NCBI RefSeq assembly: GCF_000522985.1
Contig: NZ_CP007128.1
Span: 4,324,220 to 4,388,219 of the forward strand
Length of the DNA stretch: 64,000 nt
Direction of reading: 5' to 3'
Source of the DNA: Gemmatirosa kalamazoonensis
GTDB lineage: Bacteria > Gemmatimonadota > Gemmatimonadetes > Gemmatimonadales > Gemmatimonadaceae
Below the pieces are notes generated by a model. The model had not been told where the DNA came from. It saw nothing but the letters and a program-made list of their open reading frames with translations, and ran no database searches. Both the position numbers and the translations under genes were made by a program. Shown in pieces: positions 39,502 through 48,053 of the stretch; within the stretch, counting starts at the first letter, position 1, and the number at the start of each line of letters is the position of its first letter.

Positions 39502-41406
39502 ATGACCGACGCAGGTCGCGGACTCTCCATCGAAAGACGGCTGCCGTTGCTCATGACGGCAGTGCTGGCCGCGGTCCTCGCGACGTCGCTGGTGCTCACG
39601 TACCGGACGCTCGCGAGCACCGCGCGCGCCACCACCGCCGCCCGGCTGCAGCAGGTGGCGCGTCTGCTGACGAGCATGTCGGAGCAGACGCAGCGACAGC
39701 GTGCGGCAACGCTGTCGCGCGCCGCGCGCGACTCGACGCTCGTGGGCGTGCTCCGTCGCGCGGCGGCCGGCGCGTCGCTCTCGGCAGCCGCCATCGACTC
39801 CGCGCGCGCGGTGCTCACGCGCCTCGAGCTCCCGAACGACTCGGGGCTTCCCGCGACGCTGGTCACGGCGGACGGCCGCCCGGTCGCGAAGCTCGGCCTC
39901 GCCGTCGAGCCGCCGCCCGTTCCGGAGCTCACGCCGGCCAGCCTGCCTAACGCGCGCGGCGACTCGGTGCACACCGGCCCGCCGTTCCAGGCCGGAGGCC
40001 GCGTCTATTACCACGTCGTCGTGCCGGTGCACGATGGCCCCCAGCGGCTCGGCTACATCGTGCTCCTCCGCCGGCTCTCGAACAATCCGAGCGTCGTTCG
40101 GCAGCTGCACGATCTCATCGGCGAGGACGCGGCGCTCTACATCCACCAGCGCGAGAATCCGCTGTGGACGACCGTCGCCGGGCTGCCGACCACGTCGCCG
40201 ACGCCGCTCGGCGACGGGCTCGTCATGCGTGCCGGCGAAGGGCGGAGCCTCTCGGCGACGGCCGAGTTGCGCGGGACGCCGTGGCTGTTCACGCTCGAGG
40301 AGCCGCTCACCGCGGTGCTCGCGCGCCCGCGCGGCGTCGTCGGGAGCATCGCCGCGCTCAGCGTGTTGCTCATGATCGCCGGTGCCGCGGCGTCGTGGGC
40401 CATCGGCCGGCGCATGGCACGACCGATCACGCAGCTCACCGCCGCCGCCGAGTCCATCGCGCGCGGCGACTATCGCTCGCGCGTGGCCGAGGGACGCGCC
40501 GACGAGATCGGGCGGCTCGCACGCGCGTTCAACGCGATGACGGCCGAGGTGGACGCGTCGCAGCGCGAGCTCGCGCGGCAGTACTCGGACGCGCGCACGG
40601 TCGCCCGGGAGCTGGAGCGCTCGATGCGCGCCGTCGAGGCCGCGCGCGACGAGGCCGAGCGCGCGAACCGCGCGAAGAGCGACTTCCTCGCCGTCATGAG
40701 CCACGAGCTGCGGACACCGCTGAACGCGATCAGCGGATACGCGGAGCTGATGCAGCTCGGCATCTACGGCCCGGTCACCGACGAGCAGACGCAGGCGCTC
40801 ACCCGCATCGCGCGCAGCCAGCAGCACCTCCTCGGTCTCATCAACGACGTGCTGAACTTCGCGAAGCTGAACGCGTCGAAGGTACAGTACGACATTCGCG
40901 ACGTGCCGGTTCGCGAGGCGGTGAGCAGCGTGGAGACGATGATCGCGCCGCAGATCGCCGCGAAGTCGATGCGCTACGCCTGCTCGCCCGGCGACTCCGA
41001 CGTCGCGGTGCGCGCCGACCGCGACAAGCTGCAGCAGATCCTGCTCAACCTGCTGTCGAACGCGGTGAAGTTCACGCCGTCCGGCGGCAGCGTCACGGTG
41101 GAGTGCGTGGCCGACGGCGACACCGTGCACGTCTCGGTGCGCGACACGGGCGTCGGCATCGCGCGCGATCGGCTCGCGCACGTCTTCGAGCCGTTCGTGC
41201 AGGTGGACCGCGCGCTCAATCGCCCGCACGAGGGGGTCGGCCTCGGCCTCGCGATCAGCCACGACCTCGCGCTCGGCATGGGTGGCACGCTGCTCGCCGA
41301 GAGCACGATCGGCGAGGGGTCCGTGTTCACGCTCGTCCTGCCGCGCGCCGGCACGAGCATGGCGGCGAGCGCGGAGGGCGGAGTGCTCAGCGCGGAGCGC
41401 CGCTGA
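39502..41406 (+). CDS. Membrane sensor histidine kinase
   Basis: A 634-residue kinase. TM1 is at about residues 14-34 and TM2 at about 274-297 (VVGSIAALSVLLMIAGAAASWAIG); between them lies an extracytoplasmic sensor of about 240 residues, probably double-CACHE-like. A HAMP domain (RRMARPITQLTAAAESIARGDY) and a coiled coil are followed by HisKA, with phospho-acceptor His in FLAVMSHELRTPLNAISGY (about 392-410). The HATPase domain has an N box (LLNLLSNAVKFTPSGG), G1 (DTGVGI), F (FEPFVQ) and G2 (GVGLGLAIS). No response regulator is adjacent, so the partner is elsewhere. The signal may be metabolic given the maeB-pckA neighbours, which is speculation. Confidence 0.92.
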   Translation: MTDAGRGLSIERRLPLLMTAVLAAVLATSLVLTYRTLASTARATTAARLQQVARLLTSMSEQTQRQRAATLSRAARDSTLVGVLRRAAAGASLSAAAIDSARAVLTRLELPNDSGLPATLVTADGRPVAKLGLAVEPPPVPELTPASLPNARGDSVHTGPPFQAGGRVYYHVVVPVHDGPQRLGYIVLLRRLSNNPSVVRQLHDLIGEDAALYIHQRENPLWTTVAGLPTTSPTPLGDGLVMRAGEGRSLSATAELRGTPWLFTLEEPLTAVLARPRGVVGSIAALSVLLMIAGAAASWAIGRRMARPITQLTAAAESIARGDYRSRVAEGRADEIGRLARAFNAMTAEVDASQRELARQYSDARTVARELERSMRAVEAARDEAERANRAKSDFLAVMSHELRTPLNAISGYAELMQLGIYGPVTDEQTQALTRIARSQQHLLGLINDVLNFAKLNASKVQYDIRDVPVREAVSSVETMIAPQIAAKSMRYACSPGDSDVAVRADRDKLQQILLNLLSNAVKFTPSGGSVTVECVADGDTVHVSVRDTGVGIARDRLAHVFEPFVQVDRALNRPHEGVGLGLAISHDLALGMGGTLLAESTIGEGSVFTLVLPRAGTSMAASAEGGVLSAERR

Positions 41407-41424
41407 CCCGCGGCGCGCTCGACG

Positions 41425-43266
41425 TCAGACCGCCGCCAGCCGCGCCACCGCGCCGGCGAGGAACTCCTCGCGCCAGTGCGACAGCTCCGCGACGGTGACG
41501 TCGCCGGCGGCCGCCACGTTCTCGAGCGTCTCGCCGCGCAGCACGCGCAGCACCAGCTCGGCGCGCGCCGCCGCCGGCACGGCCGCATGCGCGGGAGGAG
41601 CGCCTAACGCTTCGGGAGGCGGCGCGGCCGGCGCGCTCGGCGCGCTCGGCGCGCTGGGCGCGCTCGCCGCATTCGCCGACGCGGGCGCCGTGCGCGCCCG
41701 CCGGAGCGCCAGCGCGTGCGATGCGCTCTCGACGATGCGCCGCAGGTAGGCGAGCGTCGGGCCGTCGAGCGCCGACGCCGCGCTCCGGCGGTCGACGTAG
41801 ATCGCGCCGATCGTCGTGCCGTCGACGGTGACGGGGAACATCCCCGCGCTCGCCGCGCCCCACGCGCGCAGCAGCTGCGCCTCCTGCAGCGACACGCGGT
41901 TGCCGAGCGACAGCAGCGATTCCTCGCCGCGCAGCAGCACCTGCGCGAGGGCCGTCGTGCCGCCGACCAGCGGCAGCGCGAGCTGCTCGACGAGCCGCTC
42001 CACGGCGTCGCCGAGCCCGAAGCGCGCGCGCAGCTCGCCGCGCCGCACGTCCACGGAGCAGAAGCACGCGCGGTCGAACGGGCCGCCGCGCAGCGCCGCC
42101 TCGAGCGCGACGAGCAGCGCGCGCTGGATCTCGTACGCGCCCACGTCCGCCACCGCCGACGCGACGTCGGCGACGAGCCGATCGCGCAGCGCGGCGAGCG
42201 CCGGCCCGCTCACCGGCGGCTGGTGCGGATGCGCATCGTCGCAGCTCACCGCCGCGTGCGGCGCCACCGGCGTGACGGTCTCCGCCGGCGCGTCGCCGCT
42301 CGCGACCACCTCGGTCAAGGCGCGCGCGATCTGCCGCCCGAGCTTCAGGTCGTCGAGCGCCACGCGCGCGCTCGCGAACACGTCCTTCGTCTCCGCCACC
42401 GCCGCGTCGGCGATCGCCGCGAGCGTCTCGCGCTTGAGGTCCAGCCGTTTGCCGAACACGTGCAGCACGCGCCCCACGCCGTCGCGCGACGACGTCTCGT
42501 CCTCGCGGTGGATCGCGGTCGCGAGGTCGTGCCCGAATGCCGTCGCGAGCTCCAGCGGATCCTCCCCGGCGGCACCGGTGGCGCGCATGCCGCGCCGCAC
42601 GACGTCGGGCATCCCCCAGTGCCGCGAGATCGCGACGCCGATGTCCTCGAACGTGCACCCGAGGTGCGCGAGGGCGGCTTGCGTGCGCGCGCGCGCCATG
42701 CCGCCGGGCGCCACGACGCCGTCCGCGCCGGTGCGCATCTCGGGCGTGCGGCGCAGCACCTCGGCGTAGTCCGTCGGCAGGTACGCGGCGACGAGCACCT
42801 CGCCGAGGTTGCGGAACATGCCGCAGAGCTGCGCCGTCTCCGGGTCCGCTCCTCCGCTGCGCGCCGCCGCCTCGCGGGCCTGCGCGCCGGTGAGCAGCGA
42901 GAGCAGCATGAGCTCCTTCATCCCCGGCGAGCGCCGGCGGTAGTGCTCGAACAGCAGCAGCGCGCTCGCGAGGTCCCGCACGGTGCGCGCGCCCAGCAGC
43001 ATGAGCGCGTGCGTCGCGCTCTGCACCGTCCGCCCCGAGCGGTTGTAGTGCACCGTGTTCGCCGTGCGGATGACCTTCACGGTGAGCGCGTAGTCGCGCA
43101 GCACCAGGTTCGCCAGCCGCTGCGCCGACGCGTCGTCGTCGCGCAGCGACGACATGAGGTCGGTCATCACCTTCGAGAACGCCGGAAAGTCCTCCGCGGC
43201 GAGGATGCGGCGGACGTAGACGTCCTCGGGGGCGGACGGTGCAGCGGGGGCTGGGGCGGGGCTCAT
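41425..43266 (-). CDS. HDOD-GAF regulatory protein with C-terminal helix-turn-helix-like tail
   Basis: A 613-residue cytoplasmic protein. An HDOD domain occupies about residues 20-230 (LVLRDYALTVKVIRTANTVHYNRSGRTVQSATHALMLLGARTVRDLA is the core, residues 51-97). A GAF-like domain follows at about 380-530 (FDRACFCSVDVRRGELRARFGLG; GMFPVTVDGTTIGAIYVDRRS). A Ser-Ala-Pro repeat linker (about 41631-41680, a 9-bp tandem repeat) precedes a tail, LRVLRGETLENVAAAGDVTVAELSHWREEFLAG, resembling transposase-type HTH. HDOD proteins are signalling hubs in motility, stress and cyclic-di-GMP pathways. It is convergent with the sensor kinase; a functional pairing is plausible but unproven. Confidence 0.85.
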   Translation of the reverse strand: MSPAPAPAAPSAPEDVYVRRILAAEDFPAFSKVMTDLMSSLRDDDASAQRLANLVLRDYALTVKVIRTANTVHYNRSGRTVQSATHALMLLGARTVRDLASALLLFEHYRRRSPGMKELMLLSLLTGAQAREAAARSGGADPETAQLCGMFRNLGEVLVAAYLPTDYAEVLRRTPEMRTGADGVVAPGGMARARTQAALAHLGCTFEDIGVAISRHWGMPDVVRRGMRATGAAGEDPLELATAFGHDLATAIHREDETSSRDGVGRVLHVFGKRLDLKRETLAAIADAAVAETKDVFASARVALDDLKLGRQIARALTEVVASGDAPAETVTPVAPHAAVSCDDAHPHQPPVSGPALAALRDRLVADVASAVADVGAYEIQRALLVALEAALRGGPFDRACFCSVDVRRGELRARFGLGDAVERLVEQLALPLVGGTTALAQVLLRGEESLLSLGNRVSLQEAQLLRAWGAASAGMFPVTVDGTTIGAIYVDRRSAASALDGPTLAYLRRIVESASHALALRRARTAPASANAASAPSAPSAPSAPAAPPPEALGAPPAHAAVPAAARAELVLRVLRGETLENVAAAGDVTVAELSHWREEFLAGAVARLAAV

Positions 43267-43352
43267 CCCTGTCGAGTATCGGCCGCACCGGCCGATCTCG
43301 TGAATCCGGGCCCGCTTCCACCGGGCCGGCCGGTCGCCTAACCTGCCCCGCC

Positions 43353-44624
43353 ATGGAGATCATCCGCGACCCGCTGTGGAACAACGTCCGCGTCGACCCC
43401 GTCGCCCTGCGGCTCGTCGACACGCCGGTATTCCAGCGGTTGCGGTACGTCCGGCAGCTCGGCCTCGCGTTCCTCGTGTATCCCGGAGCGACCCACTCGC
43501 GCTTCGAGCACGCGCTCGGCGCCTATCACCTCGCCGGGACCACGCTCGCCATGCTGGCCGAGCGCGGCGAGCTGCGGCGGCTGCCGGAGGACGAGCCGGC
43601 GATCGTGCGCGCCGCGGCGCTCCTGCATGACGTCGGACACTACCCGTTCTCGCACGCGCTCGAGGAGATCGGCGTGCCGCATCACGAGCGCGTCGGGCGG
43701 CCGCTGGTGACCGACGGGGAGGTCGGCGATCTGCTGCGCGCGCTGATCGGGCCCGACGCGCCGGAGCGGGTCTACGCACTCATGATCGGCGCCGGCGAGA
43801 GCCCGCTGCAGGGGCTCATCTCCGGCTCGCTCGACCTCGACAAGATCGAGTACCTGAAGCGCGACGCGCTGATGTGCGGCGTGCCGTACGGCGAGATCGA
43901 CGTCGACCGGCTGCTGAACGCGCTCGTCGTGGCCGACGACCCCGCGACGGGCCGTCCCGCCGTCGCGCTGCGCGAGAAGGGGCTCTCGGCGCTGGAGTCG
44001 CTGCTGTTCGCGAAGTACCAGATGTACCGCAACGTGTACTGGCACCACGCCGTGCGCGCGGCGACGTCGATGTACAAGCGGCTGGTGGACGAGGCGCTGC
44101 GCGCCGGCGCGATCGACCCCGACGCGCTCGTCGGCTACACCGACGAGGGGCTGTTGCACGCGCTCGACGAGCGCGCCCCGTCGCCGCTGCTCGACGCGCT
44201 GCGCGCGCGGCGGCTGCACAAGCGCGCGCTGGAGTGTCCGGCCGCGGAGTTCGACGAGTCGTTCGGCGACTGGATGGTGCACGACCGCGACCTCACCGTC
44301 GCCGTGGAGGACGCGCTCGCGCGGGAGCTCGGCCTCGCGCCCGGCGAGCTGCTGCTCGACTATCCGGCGAAGACGCAGATGCTCGGCCTCGACCTGCCCG
44401 TGCTGCGGCGCGGCGGCACCGTGCACCGCCTAACGGCGGCGGGCTGGGAGGGCGCCATCAATCTGCCGACGCTGTCGGAGCAGCTCTATCGGTCGGCGCG
44501 ATGGCTGCGCGTGTTCGTGGCGCGACCGGTGGCGGTGCCGCGCGACGCACTCGTGCAGACGCTGCAGCGACCCGCCGAGGAGCTGCGCGCGCGGGTGGAC
44601 GCCGGCGGGCCGCTGCTCGCCTAA
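43353..44624 (+). CDS. HD-domain phosphohydrolase (dGTPase/SAMHD1-like)
   Basis: A 423-residue protein, ATG 43353. It starts IIRDPLWNNVRVDPVALRLVDTPVFQRLRYVRQLGL, a segment typical of the HD family that includes SAMHD1-like and YdhJ-type proteins (described by residue 1-38). The H...HD...D metal motif is visible: H-S-R-F-E-H-A-L-G, then LLHDVGHYPFSHALE (HD at about residues 93-94), and a later SLDLDKIEYLKRDA. The substrate may be dNTPs or other phosphoesters. It is divergent from the HDOD gene (86-bp gap) and overlaps the stop of the small minus-strand gene by 4 bp. Confidence 0.9.
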   Translation: MEIIRDPLWNNVRVDPVALRLVDTPVFQRLRYVRQLGLAFLVYPGATHSRFEHALGAYHLAGTTLAMLAERGELRRLPEDEPAIVRAAALLHDVGHYPFSHALEEIGVPHHERVGRPLVTDGEVGDLLRALIGPDAPERVYALMIGAGESPLQGLISGSLDLDKIEYLKRDALMCGVPYGEIDVDRLLNALVVADDPATGRPAVALREKGLSALESLLFAKYQMYRNVYWHHAVRAATSMYKRLVDEALRAGAIDPDALVGYTDEGLLHALDERAPSPLLDALRARRLHKRALECPAAEFDESFGDWMVHDRDLTVAVEDALARELGLAPGELLLDYPAKTQMLGLDLPVLRRGGTVHRLTAAGWEGAINLPTLSEQLYRSARWLRVFVARPVAVPRDALVQTLQRPAEELRARVDAGGPLLA

Positions 44625-44845
44625 CGCTCGTCGATCCCCTCGCCGGCGCGCTTGTCGCGGCCGTACGACTCGGCGAGCTTGCGCGCGAGTCCGCGATACC
44701 AGGCGGCGTCCTCGCGGCGGCCCTGCTCCTCGAGCGCGATGGCCGCGATCTCGATCGCGTAGAGGATGTTGCCGACGTACAGCCGCGCGACGTCGGGGAA
44801 CGACGCGTCGGCGGCCGACGCGTCGGAGGCCGACGCGTCAGTCAC
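44621..44845 (-). CDS. Small acidic hypothetical protein downstream of the PP2C gene
   Basis: A 74-residue protein, GTG at 44845, overlapping the PP2C stop by 8 bp, so translation is probably coupled. The first 15 residues are a DASASDASAADAS low-complexity repeat produced by tandem GACGCGTCGG units (44805-44843). The remainder is predicted helical (VARLYVGNILYAIEIAAIALEEQG; YRGLARKLAESYG), reminiscent of a tetratricopeptide-like helical pair. The function is unknown. Confidence 0.55.
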   Translation of the reverse strand: MTDASASDASAADASFPDVARLYVGNILYAIEIAAIALEEQGRREDAAWYRGLARKLAESYGRDKRAGEGIDER

Positions 44846-45593
44846 GCCCGGGCGCGTTCACCGCGTGCACCTGCACGAGCACCGCGGTGATGTTGTCGAG
44901 TCCTCCGCGGCCGTTCGCCTCGGCGATGAGCGCGTCGACCACGCGTCGCGGCTGCGCGTTCGACGACAGGAGCTGCTGCAGCCGGCGGTCGTCCACCATG
45001 CCGGTGAGACCGTCGCTCGCGACGAGGAACACGTCGCCCGACTGCACCGGGCCCGCGAAGACGTCGGGCTCCACCGCCTCGTTCGCGCCGACGCACCGCG
45101 TGATGACGTTCGAGTACGGGTGGTAGCGCGCCTGCTCCGGGGTGAGGAACCCCGCGTCGACCTGCTCCTGCACGTACGAATGGTCCTTCGTGAGCTGGCG
45201 GAGCACGCCGTCGCGCAGCAGGTAGATGCGCGAGTCGCCGACCTGGCCGATGACGTAGCCGCTGTCGGAGAGGACGAGCACGGACGCCGTGGTGCCCATG
45301 CCCTGCTTGTCGGCCTCGAGGACCGTGCGGCGGTAGATCGCGTCGTTCGCGCGACGCAGCGCCTCGGCCACGCGCCCCTGCGAGTCGGGCGCGTCGAGGG
45401 TCTCCAGCGCCGTGAGCTCGTCGGCGATGATCGCGACGGCCATCTCGCTGGCCACCTCGCCGGCCGCGTGCCCGCCCATTCCGTCGGCGACGATGAAGAG
45501 CCCGCGGCTCTCCGAGGCGTCGGCGTAGAGGCTGTCTTCGTTCCCCTGCCGGATGCGACCGACATCCGTCCGGGCGGCCACGGAGAGCTGCAC
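44838..45593 (-). CDS. PP2C-family Ser/Thr protein phosphatase
   Basis: A 251-residue cytoplasmic phosphatase if the GTG at 45593 is used (the frame stays open 41 codons further upstream with low-complexity sequence). PP2C motifs are in order: AARTDVGRIRQGNEDSLY (motif 1, metal Asp), LFIVADGMGGHAAGEVAS (motif 2, DGMGGH), VLVLSDSGYVIGQVGDSRIYLLR, LASDGLTGMV (motif 8) and GGLDNITAVLV (motif 11, DNIT). All metal ligands expected in bacterial PP2C (D, DG, D, DN) are visible. A partner kinase is not in the window; targets are unknown. The 74-residue gene overlaps its 3' end. Confidence 0.9.
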   Translation of the reverse strand: MQLSVAARTDVGRIRQGNEDSLYADASESRGLFIVADGMGGHAAGEVASEMAVAIIADELTALETLDAPDSQGRVAEALRRANDAIYRRTVLEADKQGMGTTASVLVLSDSGYVIGQVGDSRIYLLRDGVLRQLTKDHSYVQEQVDAGFLTPEQARYHPYSNVITRCVGANEAVEPDVFAGPVQSGDVFLVASDGLTGMVDDRRLQQLLSSNAQPRRVVDALIAEANGRGGLDNITAVLVQVHAVNAPGRD

Positions 45594-45728
45594 TAGCGAA
45601 GGGGCGCGATGGAGGCGACTTGGGGCACGAGAGATCGGTCTCTTGGGGCCGCGCGACGATGTCCCGGCCGGGCGCCCGGGTGGAACGAAACTACCCGGGG
45701 CCCCAAGGCGTGGCAAGCGCGGCGCTCC

Positions 45729-47606
45729 CTACGTCACGGCCTGCGTCGCGGCCACCGGGGCCGCGTGCGACTCACCCACCTGCAGACGGTACAGCCGCTC
45801 GTACAAGCCGCGTCGCGCGAGGAGTGCGGCGTGCGTGCCACGCTCCACGACCTGCCCGTGATGCAGCACGAGGATCTGGTCCGCGCCGACGATCGTCGTG
45901 AGGCGATGCGCGATCGCGATCGTCGTGCGCCCACGCATGAGCGTCGCGAGTGCCCGCTGGATGAGCGCCTCCGACTCGCTGTCGACCGCGCTCGTCGCCT
46001 CGTCGAGCAGCAGCAGCGCGGGATCGGCGGCGACCGCGCGCGCGAACGCGAGCAGCTGCCGCTCGCCCACGCTGAGCGACGCGCCGCGCTCGCCGAGCGC
46101 GTACGACAGCTCGCCGGGCAGCCGCGCGACGACGCGGTCCGCGCCGACGCTCGCGAGCGCGGCGCGGACGCCGGCATCGTCGATGGCGCTCGACAGCCGC
46201 ACGTTCGACGCGACGTCGCCGGCGAACAGGAAGATGTCCTGCTGCACGTAGCCGACGAGCGATCGCAGCGTGTCGACCGCCAGCTCGCGCACGTCCACCG
46301 CCGGCCCGTCGCCGAACGCGACGGTGATGCGCCCGCGCTGCGGCTCGTAGAAGCGCATCAGCAGGTTCACGATCGTCGACTTCCCCGCCCCCGTGTGCCC
46401 GACGATGGCGACGGTCTCGTTAGGCCGCGCCTCGAAGCTGACACCTTTCAGCACCCAGTCCGGGGTCGCCGATCCGGTGTCGTAGTGGAACCAGACGTCC
46501 TGGAACGACACCGTGACTCCCTCCCCGCTCCCCACTCCGCGCTCCACGCTCGCTCCGACGGACGGGAGAGCGAGCGCGGAGCGTGGAGCGGAGAGCGTGG
46601 ACGAGCCTCCGCCGACGGGCGTATCGAGCAGCTCGAAGATCCGCTCCGCCGCCGCCATCGCGGCCTGCAGGATGTTGTACTTCTCCGACAGATCCTGGAG
46701 CGGCTGGAAGAAGCGGCGCACGAGCTGGAGGAACGCCGCGACCGTGCCGACGCTCAGCAGGCCGCGGTGCACGCGGTCCGCCGCCGCGACGATGATCAGC
46801 GCGAGCGCGATCGTCGTCAGCAGCTCGACCGCCGGGAAGTACAGCGCGTACGCCGTGATCGACTTCAGATGCGCGTCGAGGTGCGCGCGATTGAGCCCGT
46901 CGAACGTGTCGCGCTCCGCGCGCTCGCGGCCGAACGCCTGCACCACGCGCATGCCCGTGAGCCGCTCCTGCAGGAACGCGTTGATCCGCGCCAGCCGCGT
47001 GCGGATGTCGCGGTACGCGCCGCGCACGCTGCGCTGGAACAGGCGCGACGCGAGCAGCACGCCCGGGATCGCCGCGAGCGCCGCGAGCGCGAGCCGCCAG
47101 TCGACCACGAACATCATGACGCCGATCGCGAGCAGCGTGAACAGGTCGCCGAGGCCCGCGACGACGCCGCTCGTGAACAGCTCGTTCAGCGCCTCGACGT
47201 CCGACGTCACGCGCGTGACGAGCCGCCCCACCGGCGAGCGGTCGAAGAACGCGACGGGGAGCCGCTGCAGGTGCGCGAACAGCTCGTCGCGCAGGTCGCG
47301 CATCACGCGCTGACCGAGCAGCGCCGTGAGCACGGTCTCGCCGTACCCGAACCCGAACTCGGCCACGAGCGCGACGACGAACAGGAGCGCGGCGCGGCGC
47401 ACGCCGGCGAGGTCGTGCGCAGGCAGCGCGACGTCGACCACCCAGCGCGTGATCGCCGGGCCGACGAGCTGCAGCGCGCCCGCGCCGCACAGCAGCAGCA
47501 CCGCCGCCGCGGCGAGCGGACCGTACGGCCGCACGTACCGAAGCAGCCGGCGGGCGAGGCGCGCGTCGTAGGCGGCCCCGAGTACTTCGTCCTCGTGACC
47601 CGACAT
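45729..47606 (-). CDS. ABC exporter half-transporter (MsbA/multidrug type)
   Basis: A 625-residue transmembrane-ATPase fusion: six helices in residues 25-320 with the coupling-helix region (GMRVVQAFGRERAE), then an ATPase with Walker A VGHTGAGKST (about 424-433), a Q-loop (YVQQDIFLF), a signature LSVGERQL (a variant of LSGGQ) and Walker B LLLLDEATSAVDSESEAL. It probably acts as a homodimer exporting lipid or drug. The linker between the halves (about residues 335-366, GGGSSTLSAPRSALALPSV) is encoded by a CTCCACG-type inverted repeat, an unusual origin. It reads away from the plus-strand small membrane gene at 47676. Confidence 0.92.
   Translation of the reverse strand: MSGHEDEVLGAAYDARLARRLLRYVRPYGPLAAAAVLLLCGAGALQLVGPAITRWVVDVALPAHDLAGVRRAALLFVVALVAEFGFGYGETVLTALLGQRVMRDLRDELFAHLQRLPVAFFDRSPVGRLVTRVTSDVEALNELFTSGVVAGLGDLFTLLAIGVMMFVVDWRLALAALAAIPGVLLASRLFQRSVRGAYRDIRTRLARINAFLQERLTGMRVVQAFGRERAERDTFDGLNRAHLDAHLKSITAYALYFPAVELLTTIALALIIVAAADRVHRGLLSVGTVAAFLQLVRRFFQPLQDLSEKYNILQAAMAAAERIFELLDTPVGGGSSTLSAPRSALALPSVGASVERGVGSGEGVTVSFQDVWFHYDTGSATPDWVLKGVSFEARPNETVAIVGHTGAGKSTIVNLLMRFYEPQRGRITVAFGDGPAVDVRELAVDTLRSLVGYVQQDIFLFAGDVASNVRLSSAIDDAGVRAALASVGADRVVARLPGELSYALGERGASLSVGERQLLAFARAVAADPALLLLDEATSAVDSESEALIQRALATLMRGRTTIAIAHRLTTIVGADQILVLHHGQVVERGTHAALLARRGLYERLYRLQVGESHAAPVAATQAVT
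46519..46602. repeat. Family-A hairpin (CTCCACGCTC units) inside the ABC exporter linker
   Basis: The left half (46519-46556, CTCC-rich with GCTCCACGCTC) is imperfectly complementary to the right half (46566-46602, GCGTGGAGCGGAGAGCGTGGA). The sequence matches the intergenic family at 11,529, 16,987 and 54,658 but lies in frame between the two domains of the exporter. Confidence 0.8.
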
Positions 47607-47675
47607 CAGGTGGATGGCACGGCCGTTGCCCTTCCGTCCGCCGCTGGCACTTCAGCACTCACTCTGGAGGGACGA

Positions 47676-47939
47676 ATGGGAATCCTCGCTTGGATCATTC
47701 TCGGGCTCATCGCCGGTGCGATCGCGAAGGCGATCATGCCTGGCCGTGACCCCGGCGGTTTCATCGTGACGGCGCTCATCGGTATCGTCGGCGCGGTGAT
47801 CGGTGGCTTCGTCGGCAACATGCTGTTCGGCATCGGCGGCGTTTCCGGCGTCGACATCCGCAGCATCCTCATCGCCGTGGTCGGCGCGCTCGTGCTGCTC
47901 TGGATCTATCGCATGGCGACGGGCCGCCGGGCAGTCTGA
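47676..47939 (+). CDS. GlsB/YeaQ/YmgE-family (transglycosylase-associated) small membrane protein
   Basis: An 87-residue protein with GGAGGGAC ribosome-binding sequence before ATG 47676. There are three hydrophobic segments: 3-21 (ILAWIILGLIAGAIAKAIM), 29-53 (IVTALIGIVGAVIGGFVGNML) and 61-79 (RSILIAVVGALVLLWIYR). The middle gly-rich turn GRDPGGFIVTALIGIVGA is a family hallmark. The family is stress-associated, with no known activity. The gene is divergent from the ABC exporter and followed by a family-B hairpin before uvrA. Confidence 0.88.
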   Translation: MGILAWIILGLIAGAIAKAIMPGRDPGGFIVTALIGIVGAVIGGFVGNMLFGIGGVSGVDIRSILIAVVGALVLLWIYRMATGRRAV

Positions 47940-47947
47940 CGACTGCC

Positions 47948-48034
47948 TGAGGGCAGGAAGGCAAGAGGGCGCGAGGGCAGGAGAGTTGCACGGCTCCTGC
48001 CCTCGTTTCGCGCCCTCCTGCCCTCCTGCCCTCA
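47948..48034. repeat. Hairpin of GGGCAGGAG-type units (family B)
   Basis: Purine-rich units at 47948-47983 (GAGGGCAGGAAGGCAAGAGGG) pair imperfectly with pyrimidine-rich units at 47994-48034. The loop is about 10 nt. It lies between the small membrane gene and uvrA. The same unit family occurs at 56,686 and 63,537. Confidence 0.85.
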
Positions 48035-48053
48035 TTTCGGCTATTCTTCGGGT

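Noticed and set aside
41631-41680. Tandem CGCGCTCGG repeats as a mobile or regulatory repeat
   Set aside because: They are in frame, encode a Ser-Ala-Pro linker and have no inverted partner, so this is ordinary coding low complexity.
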